Source: Edaphobacter sp.
GTDB taxonomy: Bacteria; Acidobacteriota; Terriglobia; Terriglobales; Acidobacteriaceae
Reading direction: 5' to 3'
Length of the DNA: 64,000 nucleotides
Assembly (NCBI RefSeq): GCF_028283685.1
Contig: NZ_JAPWKF010000007.1
Span: 558,001-622,000, forward strand
In this document: piece after piece, positions 44,808-52,377 of the stretch
Layout of the letters: each line of letters starts with the position of its first letter
Position numbering within the stretch: the first letter of the stretch is position 1
Position numbers and translations under genes: made by a program
Notes under the pieces: model-generated
Database searches by the model: none
What the model saw: the letters and a program-made list of their open reading frames with translations, nothing else
What the model was told of the DNA's origin: nothing

Positions 44808-45755
44808 TTAGGACTTACGCGGTGACTTTGTTTTATGGAACACACTGACGAATGATTTGGAGCCTTTCCCGTTCAGCAGTGCACTTAGCTTTTCGACGGT
44901 GTCCGCTGTATTTTGCGGAATCTTCACCACTACTCGAAGCGTTGGCTCACCTTCATAACGCAGAGTCAAAGGTTGGAACACCATACGCCCAGCCACCGGA
45001 TGATTGAATTCCTTTGGGCCGCCATGATTCACTCGAACGTCGTGTTTCGGCCACCACTTCCGGAACTCTGGACTGGTTCGCGACAGTTCTTCTACCAGTT
45101 TCTTGTGCCATGCTTCTCCGGCGCTATGAGCTGTACTTGCTCGAAACATGGCTAGCGTGTCCTGCGCTTGCCGCTTCCAATTCACCAGAATGCTCCGATG
45201 AACCGGATCGGTAAAGAGTAGCTTGAGAACATTGATCGGGCCGCTGGGATTCATGCTGTAGTCATGGAATACGATCTGTGCCGCACGGTTGGAGGCGATG
45301 ATCGTCCAATCGCTCATTGAGGCATAGGCCGGATATGGCATCGCATCGAGCAACATTTGAAGGTTCGCGTCCACGACATTTCCGACACCTTCTTTGTCGG
45401 CTGGCGGGTGACCGCGCGCAATCAGAAACAAGTGCTCTCTCTCTGCTCGATCAAGACGCAGGGCCTGCGCAAGCCGTTCCAGGACATCGGAAGATGCCCT
45501 GACTTGGCGCCCCTGCTCCAGAAACGTGTACCAGGCGACGCTTACCTGTGCGAGTTGCGCCACTTCCTCGCGCCGTAGACCTGGTGTGCGACGACGACGT
45601 CCTGCAATAATTCCGAATTCAGATGCGTTCGCGCGTTCTCGTCTCGTCCGCAGAAAATCAGCCAATTCCGCACGTTGTTGCTCTTCATTCATGGGGCCAA
45701 CCATTTCAGGCTGGTAGAAGACATACCACGATAAAGTATCGTCTTGTACCACCAT
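44808..45755 (-). CDS. XRE-type regulator with MmyB-like ligand domain
   Basis: The HTH is RRTPGLRREEVAQLAQVSVAWYTFLEQGRQVRASSDVLERLAQALRLDRAEREHLFLIA, followed by an MmyB-like PAS-related domain (NLQMLLDAMPYPAYASMSDWTIIASNRAAQIVF, NVLKLLFTDPVHRSILVNW, PEFRKWWPKHDV, HPVAGRMVFQPLTL). In this family a fatty-acid-like ligand is proposed. ATG 45755 is preceded by AGGAGG at 6 nt; the longer frame is ignored. It is divergent from the SDR gene with only 22-43 bp between, so its operator must overlap both translation starts. Confidence 0.88.
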   Translation of the reverse strand: MVVQDDTLSWYVFYQPEMVGPMNEEQQRAELADFLRTRRERANASEFGIIAGRRRRTPGLRREEVAQLAQVSVAWYTFLEQGRQVRASSDVLERLAQALRLDRAEREHLFLIARGHPPADKEGVGNVVDANLQMLLDAMPYPAYASMSDWTIIASNRAAQIVFHDYSMNPSGPINVLKLLFTDPVHRSILVNWKRQAQDTLAMFRASTAHSAGEAWHKKLVEELSRTSPEFRKWWPKHDVRVNHGGPKEFNHPVAGRMVFQPLTLRYEGEPTLRVVVKIPQNTADTVEKLSALLNGKGSKSFVSVFHKTKSPRKS

Positions 45756-45798
45756 ATTTATCCTCCTATCGTAATAAATGAAAGTGAGGAATCGCAAG

Positions 45799-46626
45799 AT
45801 GGTTTGGTTTATTACTGGTTGCTCGACGGGGTTCGGTCGAACTCTTGCAGAACAGGTTCTCGCCAAGGGCTACACCGCGGTCATTACCGCACGAAATACG
45901 AAGTCGATCGAGGACCTTGCCGCAGCGTACAAAGATCGCGCTTTGGTACTTGAGCTCGACGTTACGAAGCCGGAACAAATTGCCGAAACCGTTCGCTTGG
46001 CCGAGGCACAGTTCGGACGTATTGATGTACTGGTGAACAACGCTGGCATCGGTTACTTTGCAGGCATCGAAGAGAGTGAAGAAACAGAAGTGCGCCGGAT
46101 GTTCGAGATCAATTTCTTCGGGCTTTCGAACGTGACTCTGGCCGTGCTTCCTGGAATGCGCGCGCGTCGCAAGGGACACATCCTGAACATTTCGTCGATC
46201 GGTGGTCTCACAACATTCCCCGGCGTGGGGTACTACTGCGCAAGCAAGTTCGCTGTCGAAGGTCTCTCTGTTGGGCTGGCCAAGGAAACGGCCAATCTCG
46301 GCATCCGGGTCACCTTGATCGAGCCGGGACCGTTCCGCACGGACTGGGCAGGCCGCTCTGCCAGCGAGAGCCCGATTCATATTGCCGATTACTCTGACAC
46401 CGTCGGCGCAACCCGGAAAGCCTTGCGCGATGGCAGCAATAGGGAGGCCGGCGACCCTGTCAAGGGTGCGGCCGCTATTATTCGCGCGGTCGAAGAGCCC
46501 GACACGCCGCTGCATCTCCTCCTTGGCAAGGTCGCATACGACGTGGCGATTGAGCGGGTCGATTCCATGCGCCAGGACTTTGAGGCATGGAAGGACGTAA
46601 CTCTGGGCGCCGACTTTTCAGCATGA
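45799..46626 (+). CDS. Short-chain dehydrogenase/reductase, NDMA/retinol-type
   Basis: 275 residues beginning VWFITGCSTGFGRTLAEQVL, with TARN after beta-2 (NADP-type), VNNAGIGYFAG, Ser in LNISSIGG, YCASK, and a long C-terminal part (VKGAAAIIRAVEEPDTPLHLLLG) typical of the SDR group with the CSTGFG motif. GAGG precedes ATG 45799 by 8 nt; ATG 45778 is an alternative. Divergent from the XRE regulator; followed by an MFS exporter 91 bp downstream. Confidence 0.87.
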   Translation: MVWFITGCSTGFGRTLAEQVLAKGYTAVITARNTKSIEDLAAAYKDRALVLELDVTKPEQIAETVRLAEAQFGRIDVLVNNAGIGYFAGIEESEETEVRRMFEINFFGLSNVTLAVLPGMRARRKGHILNISSIGGLTTFPGVGYYCASKFAVEGLSVGLAKETANLGIRVTLIEPGPFRTDWAGRSASESPIHIADYSDTVGATRKALRDGSNREAGDPVKGAAAIIRAVEEPDTPLHLLLGKVAYDVAIERVDSMRQDFEAWKDVTLGADFSA

Positions 46627-46717
46627 GAGAAAAATAACCCCTTGCGTACTCAGGCTTCGAACTGCTGTACGCAAGGGCAAACCCGCGTCACGCCCCGAGC
46701 GACCGACTGGATACGAG

Positions 46718-47956
46718 ATGGTTACCGCAACGAATACAGGCCTTTCCGAAGCCGCTGAGGTCAAAGCACCCCATGGTGTTGGACTGGCTCAGCTCATTCT
46801 AGGTATCGGAGGCCTGTTCATGGGAACAGGTGAATTTGCTGCAATGGGGCTGCTGCCCGACTTTGCACGATCGGTGCATGTCAGCATTCCAGATGCTGGA
46901 CACCTCATCAGCGCATACGCACTGGGCGTCGTTATTGGATCGCCGTTGGTGGCCATTGCCACCGCGAGGATGGACCGTCGCCGCCTACTGATTCTGCTGG
47001 GCCTCATGATCTTTGTTGGAAACATTGCTACCGCTTTCGCCCCGACCTTCGGCACCCTGTCGATTGCACGCTTTCTGGCGGGCCTTCCGCACGGCGCTTA
47101 CTACGGCACTGCCTCGATCATGGCAGCGGCCATGGTGCCGCAACGCCAACGTGCGCAGGCGATCGGTCGCGTGATGCTTGGACTTGCCCTTGCCAATGTG
47201 ATCGGCGTCCCTCTGACGACGTTTATTGGGCAACACTTCGGATGGCGCGCTGCGTTCGCAGGAATCGGCGCAGGCGGTGCGCTCTTAGCCCTGTTGATCC
47301 CTTTCACCGTTCCGTCGCTGGCGGCCCATAAAGACGCTTCCCCAACAAGAGAGCTGTCGGCTTTTCGTAATGTTCAGGTATGGCTTACGTTGGCAACCGC
47401 CGCGGTCGGTTTTGCCGGTATGTTTGCCGTCTATACCTACATCACGCCTACTTTAATTCAAGTATCGGGGATCGCCCTTGGACGAGTGCCGCTCTTTCTC
47501 GGCTTGCTAGGTCTGGGCATGGTTGTTGGCAACATCATCGGCGGATGGCTGACAGACAAAGCTCAATCTCTCACGATCGCGGGCGTACAGCTCTGGAACC
47601 TGGCTTTCTTCTGCCTGTTTGCGGTTGCGGCATACTCAGTGATCGGCGTCGCAATTGTTCTCTTCTTTATCGGCATCGGCTTCGCCGCTGTGCCCGCACT
47701 ACAGGCTCGCCTGATGGATGTAGCCCCTCATGCGCAGTCTCTTGCGGCAGCAATGAATCATTCCGCCTTTAATCTTTCCAACGCACTTGGAGCGTGGGCA
47801 GGCGGACTTGCCATTGCGTACGGATGGGGCTTCGCATCCACGGGCTACGTCGCAGCAGCGTTCGCAGTAGTCGGCCTGGCATTCTTTCTGACGGCTCTTC
47901 TGACAGAGCATCGCGGAAGGCATCAAACTCAGGGGCAGCGCCTCAAAGGAGTCTAA
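46718..47956 (+). CDS. MFS transporter, DHA1 (AraJ/NepI-like) exporter
   Basis: 412 residues, twelve hydrophobic segments. The N-terminal GTGEFAAMGLLPDFARSVHVSIPDAGHLISAYALGVVIGSPLVAIATARMDRRRLLI and RFLAGLPHGAYYGTASIMAA are characteristic of the AraJ/PbuE-like exporter group that expels sugars, nucleosides or drugs. It follows the 45799 SDR on the same strand and leads into a RibD-like relic, a gene order that fits a small exporter operon. Confidence 0.87.
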   Translation: MVTATNTGLSEAAEVKAPHGVGLAQLILGIGGLFMGTGEFAAMGLLPDFARSVHVSIPDAGHLISAYALGVVIGSPLVAIATARMDRRRLLILLGLMIFVGNIATAFAPTFGTLSIARFLAGLPHGAYYGTASIMAAAMVPQRQRAQAIGRVMLGLALANVIGVPLTTFIGQHFGWRAAFAGIGAGGALLALLIPFTVPSLAAHKDASPTRELSAFRNVQVWLTLATAAVGFAGMFAVYTYITPTLIQVSGIALGRVPLFLGLLGLGMVVGNIIGGWLTDKAQSLTIAGVQLWNLAFFCLFAVAAYSVIGVAIVLFFIGIGFAAVPALQARLMDVAPHAQSLAAAMNHSAFNLSNALGAWAGGLAIAYGWGFASTGYVAAAFAVVGLAFFLTALLTEHRGRHQTQGQRLKGV

Positions 47957-47958
47957 TT

Positions 47959-48170
47959 ATGCGTCCCTACGTTATCTGCCACATGATGTCGAGCCTCGAC
48001 GGAAAGACAGATCCTAATGCGATCGAACAATTCTCTGACATCGACCTTTTCGAGAAGACGCACCCGATTTACCAAAAGCGTTCGAGGTCCTGGCTAGTCA
48101 GTTCGGCATCAAGAAGTTGATTGTGGAAGGAAGTATTCTAGTCCGAGGCACCATCCCGGACGGGTATGAG
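47959..48170 (+). pseudogene. Dihydrofolate-reductase/RibD-C-like protein, internally deleted
   Basis: MRPYVICHMMSSLDGKT is the start of RibD C-terminal-domain reductases. After about 30 further codons the frame breaks, and the shifted frame reads AFEVLASQFGIKKLIVEGS, the late (LL-EGG) block of the family, followed by unrelated sequence. The middle, about 100 codons, is missing. It begins 2 bp after the MFS stop and was thus the next gene of that operon. Confidence 0.65.
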
Positions 48171-48585
48171 GTTCTATGCTCGCGGAACGCGCCGACTTCT
48201 TGTTCTCAGACTTCCACCAACTGTGAATTCCTGCCATTAGCCTTCCTCTATTTGTAGTGTGATCTGTTTGACAACCTCCACCTCATCATAGGCAAAGTGG
48301 AGGAAGTATCCTCTCTGGCTCCGGCCCACCTTGCGTCCTCCATCACCCACCTTGTATGTTGCGGATCGAGGCGTAAAGATGAAGTTGCGCTTCGGCGGAA
48401 AGGCCGTACCCACCTGAGGCCGGGGCGATCCTGAGCCTGTCGCAGAGAACGGCCACCGTCCCTCTCTTATTACGCCGTGGAGAATCGGAGGCATAAAGCC
48501 TGCATGTTCAAGGTCGGCGATAAGAGCCGCTCGTGACTGCACGGGGACGGAAGCCGAAGCCGAATCTTAGCGTTGGAGGCAGTTC
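48171..48585. other. Region upstream of the IS110 transposase, no certain gene
   Basis: A minus-strand frame (48237-48542, containing NFIFTPRSATYKVGDGGRKVG and HFAYDEVEVVKQITLQIEE) is open for 101 codons, but no family or ribosome site is apparent. In IS110 elements of the IS621 group the noncoding left end precedes the transposase and encodes a bridge RNA; if this element belongs to that group, its remains would lie in the last 200 bp here. I see no proof. Confidence 0.3.
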
Positions 48586-49612
48586 ATGAAGAAGCGCATC
48601 GAGGAAACACTATATTGTGGCGTCGATGTCAGTGCCAAAAGTCTTACCGTGGCGATTCGGGGGCCGGGCCAGCCACTGGACGAAAGGAGCTTCGCTAACA
48701 ATCCGGTGGGACACAGAGGTCTCATCGTGTGGCTACAGAAAGCCAAGGTACCGGTTCAAGTGTCATTGGAAGCAACAGGAATCTACTCTCTGGATCTCGC
48801 GTTTGCACTCGATGCAGCGGCAGGGATAAAAGTCGCAGTATTGAACCCCAAGGTCGCCAATCGATTTGCGCAAACCATACGACGATCAAAGACCGATGCG
48901 GCGGACGCTGAGGTGTTAGCTGAATACACTCATCGGATGCCATTTACGGCTTGGATCGCACCTAGTGCTAGTTCAATGCGGTTACGCGCAATTGTTCGGC
49001 ACGTCGAGACTCTTTCTGTACAGAGCGCTCAGAATCAGAACCGCCTTCACGCAGCGCATTGCTCCGCTTCCACACCGGGATGCGTTGTTAATGATTTAAA
49101 GCGCTCTGTAGCGTCTCTGGACTTGCGTATCAAAAGACTTCGGCGCGAAGCGATGATACTTGTCCGGCAAGATAACTTGCTTCGCAAGCGATATGACCTG
49201 TTAGTTTAGCATTCCAGGCATTGCGCAGGTGAGTGCGATGCAATTGCTTGCAGAGCTGTCCACGCTCCCGACAGATCTTACGGTGAGAGAATGGGTTGCA
49301 CATAGCGGACTTGATCCTGCTCATGAAATATCAGGGACTTCGGTGAGAAAGGCGTCGCGCATCAGCCGTGCCGGGAATCGCCACCTTAGAAGAGCGCTTT
49401 ACATGCCCGCCCTGGTAGCATCCCGTTGCGATCCTCATGCAAAAGCCTTTTTCGAAAGCCTTCTCGCTCGAAACAAAGCCCGTCTACAAGCACTCATTGC
49501 TGTTGCGAGAAAGTTGCTTCACGCAATTTACGGTATATTTCGAAGCGGCCTGAAGTACGAGGGCACAAAGCTGTTTCCAAAGATTACCCTATCCCGACAC
49601 AATCCTACTTAG
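48586..49612 (+). mobile_element. IS110-family transposase, frameshifted
   Basis: Frame one (48586-49209) holds the N-terminal DEDD/RuvC-like domain: CGVDVSAKSLTVAI (first Asp), LEATGIYSLDLA (Glu), SKTDAADAEVLAEY (Asp pair). It stops at 49207-49209; one base over follows SIPGIAQVSAMQLLAEL, AHSGLDPAHEISGTSVRKASRISRAGNRHLRRALYMPAL (the C-terminal serine-containing IS110 domain) and the natural end. A single extra T in GTTTAGC explains the shift. The insertion is thus probably immobile. GGAGG stands 6 nt before the ATG. IS110 elements lack clear inverted ends, so boundaries are not defined. Confidence 0.88.
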
Positions 49613-49742
49613 AAGCGCGTCGTTCGGCCCTGATCCATCTAACCGGATTTGCGGCCACAGAAAGGAGCGGACTGGTATTCACGTCAATTGCCACTTGATG
49701 TCAGGTTTGTTCGTCCCTGCAAAATGCCCTGCCAGGACTGGC

Positions 49743-51581
49743 TCAATAGTGGAGGCCGAGCTTCAGAATGAAATCTTTTTCGTCTTCTTCGAGGCCTGGC
49801 GTATTGCAGTGTTCCCGGACTATAACGCGATGGCGGCTGCGGAGTGCGAGATGTGTCACGGCAATCGCTGCCGCAGCAATAATAAAGTGCCGTGTACTGA
49901 TTTCAATCCATGGCTCTGATATCAGTGGGATCCACGCCACAGCGGGAACGAAGGCGAAATATTTGAGCACGCTGGTGGCGAGATTCGGCTGTTCACTTGT
50001 CCGTTCGCCGGTAAACGCGACAATCTTGACGTTCAGAAAAAGGATGTCTGTAAGCAATAGACACATGCCTGTAGCAACGAGTAACTGGCTTGCCATTGCT
50101 GGCCACGTAAGAAGCTCTGCCGGAGCGAAGACACGAGATGCAAGGCAAGTCCCGCAAGTGACAATGAGCGCCCAGAGGAGCACCCATACCCTAGCAGCTC
50201 GCAATTGCTCCATTGCTTCATCGAAATGAGGAGGTCTGCCGTGGACGTGGCGAAAAATCCAGCTTCCCTGCTCATTGCCATTGGAAACGAAGGCCATGCG
50301 CAGTCCAGAGATTAGCCAGAACGCTAAAATTCCGGTCGACGCGCGGATGCCGTCGGACGAAATTTCCATACGAACTTGTTGGTGCATCACCGATAAGCGA
50401 AGGATCGAGGACGCAACGACAGAAACTCCCACGCCTCCATAAAGCACAAGATAGATCCGGTAACGTTGAACGCGCAGCAAAGTTTGACTGATGAAGTGGA
50501 ATACGGCGCGGCACATGGGAACTCGCACCAGCGTTCCGTGGATAAGTCGAGCGATTGGCAGGCCTAACCGATTCTGTGTGGATTGAGCGCCGGGGCCTTC
50601 GACCAATTGACGTACTCGACGCAGGTATGCAAACGGGTATGCGATAACTGCCAGACCAGCCAACAACATCAGTGCGATGCAACCATTTTTCGCCAGTTGC
50701 ACATATATGGGCAGCCCGGACGACGACCCCTCAAGAAGACACTGGTAGATGCCGAGGAACCAGAATGGAGGAAAGAAGAATGCATATCTTGTGTCGGACT
50801 GGAGAACAAAGGGGACGACACCGGAGAGGACCGGAAACAGCAATAGGAGCATCAACAGAATGGTGATGGAAAGACTCTGCATGGCGAGAGAGATTTTGCG
50901 GAAGAAGCGTTCACCGAGGATGGAGAGAAGTACGCCTTGCACAGCGAGGATGAAGGTGGCAGCGAAAAGCCCGCTGGCGAGGACGGCGAGTACGTGGGCA
51001 ATGAGGAAACGGAAAAAAATCGGTGGATCGACAGCGGATGGGAGCACCAGTATGGCGAGGATATTTGCATTGAAGAGGAAGCCAGCGATAAAGATCGCAA
51101 TGGCTGCCACACGGGCAAGGAAGGTGTGGATTTCAGCAATAGGCAGGGTCTTGAGGACCCAGAGATCAAGCAGATCTGGAAAGAACATGTCCCACTCGAA
51201 CACTGTGACGATGCCCATGACAATGAAGGAGTAGAGAGCAAAGAAGAAGTGCTGGTTAACCTGAACCCAGTACGGCGGCGGTCCAGGAACCCAAACCACA
51301 TGATGATTTCGCATGTATGGGATAAAGGAGTGGTAGTCGGGCCACAAGTATAGGGCAACCACAAATCCAGGAAGGCCCGTTGTAAATGCGATCAGTATCA
51401 AGCGCGCTTTGGCATCTCCGTCAGGTGAGGCAGTTTCGTGATTGAAAAAGCGTTCTAGGAAATGACGAACGAGATGTGAGAGTTGACTGCGCTCAGGCTG
51501 CACATCTCCGAGACCTGCCTGCGGATTCAAGGACAGTATTTCGGGCTCGGACATGAAGAGACGTTGGAGTGAATCAGACAT
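49743..51581 (-). CDS. Large multi-spanning ABC transporter permease subunit
   Basis: About 612 residues with some fourteen or more hydrophobic segments (for example LILIAFTTGLPGFVVALYLW, FFFALYSFIVMGIVTVFEW, FIAGFLFNANILAILVLP, ITILLMLLLLFPVLSGVVPFVL). I recognise no precise family, but the gene starts 8 bp inside the ABC ATPase gene, so it is almost surely its membrane partner. ATG 51581 is chosen for that coupling; the frame is open to 51665. The order PadR - ADOP - ATPase - this permease suggests an exporter of a toxic compound or lipid. Confidence 0.72.
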   Translation of the reverse strand: MSDSLQRLFMSEPEILSLNPQAGLGDVQPERSQLSHLVRHFLERFFNHETASPDGDAKARLILIAFTTGLPGFVVALYLWPDYHSFIPYMRNHHVVWVPGPPPYWVQVNQHFFFALYSFIVMGIVTVFEWDMFFPDLLDLWVLKTLPIAEIHTFLARVAAIAIFIAGFLFNANILAILVLPSAVDPPIFFRFLIAHVLAVLASGLFAATFILAVQGVLLSILGERFFRKISLAMQSLSITILLMLLLLFPVLSGVVPFVLQSDTRYAFFFPPFWFLGIYQCLLEGSSSGLPIYVQLAKNGCIALMLLAGLAVIAYPFAYLRRVRQLVEGPGAQSTQNRLGLPIARLIHGTLVRVPMCRAVFHFISQTLLRVQRYRIYLVLYGGVGVSVVASSILRLSVMHQQVRMEISSDGIRASTGILAFWLISGLRMAFVSNGNEQGSWIFRHVHGRPPHFDEAMEQLRAARVWVLLWALIVTCGTCLASRVFAPAELLTWPAMASQLLVATGMCLLLTDILFLNVKIVAFTGERTSEQPNLATSVLKYFAFVPAVAWIPLISEPWIEISTRHFIIAAAAIAVTHLALRSRHRVIVREHCNTPGLEEDEKDFILKLGLHY

Positions 51582-52347
51582 GGCTGAGCTGCATGACCTC
51601 GACCATCTCTCTTGCAACACCCATGGTTTCCTGTTGCTGAACAATTTGGGCAAAGACGCTTTCAAGATTGGGGAGACTCATCAGTCTGGTGAGATCACAT
51701 GGTCGAGCATCGGCCAGTATCTTGCCCTTTGCAATGACGATGACGCGATTGCATATCTGCTCCACGACTTCGAGCACATGCGATATATAAAGGACCATTT
51801 TTCCTTCTGCCGCCAGCAGTTCAAGAAGGTCCTTGAACAGACGAGTGGAGACAACATCAAGTCCGGAAAGTGGTTCGTCGAAGATGAGTAATTTAGGATC
51901 GTGCAGCAGAGCCGCAGCGATCAGTACGCGTTGCCGCATCCCCTTTGAATAAGAAGAAATAGGCGAGTATTGCCAGGACTCAAGATGCAGAAGTTTGAGC
52001 AGGCGGGTGGCCTTAACCTTAATGAGCGCTTCACCAAGTCCACGAAGCCTCCCCACCAGTTGTAGGTATTCCAGTCCTGACAAATAGGTATAGAGATGCG
52101 CTTCCTCTGGGACGTAACCGAGGATGCTGCGGAAGGCGACCATGTCTTTTCGAATGTCTTGGCCTTCAAAGAGAACTCTGCCATCGTTTGGGCGGAGCAT
52201 TCCCGTGATGATCTTGACAGTTGTTGATTTCCCGGCACCATTCGGTCCCAGAAATCCAACGATCTCGCCGGGCGCGAGCTTGAAACTGACGTCCTGAATA
52301 GCAGGAATGCCCCGGAAACTTCTCGAAATCTCTTGTAATTCAAGCAT
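51574..52347 (-). CDS. ABC transporter ATP-binding protein (exporter, CcmA type)
   Basis: 257 residues: Walker A GPNGAGKST, Q-loop near RSILGYVPEEAHLYTYLSG, signature YSKGMRQR, Walker B KLLIFDEPLSGLD and the switch His in LYISHVLEVVEQIC. The type matches ATPases of ABC-2 drug/lipid exporters. GGAGG lies 7 nt before ATG 52347. It is flanked by an ADOP permease upstream and the multi-spanning permease downstream, with overlapping ends on the latter side. Confidence 0.92.
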   Translation of the reverse strand: MLELQEISRSFRGIPAIQDVSFKLAPGEIVGFLGPNGAGKSTTVKIITGMLRPNDGRVLFEGQDIRKDMVAFRSILGYVPEEAHLYTYLSGLEYLQLVGRLRGLGEALIKVKATRLLKLLHLESWQYSPISSYSKGMRQRVLIAAALLHDPKLLIFDEPLSGLDVVSTRLFKDLLELLAAEGKMVLYISHVLEVVEQICNRVIVIAKGKILADARPCDLTRLMSLPNLESVFAQIVQQQETMGVAREMVEVMQLSHV

Positions 52348-52377
52348 GATATCGCCTCCATTTGACATCGCAAGCCA

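Noticed and set aside
48237..48542. 101-codon minus-strand ORF before IS110
   Set aside because: No start context or known domain; it may be part of the element's noncoding end.
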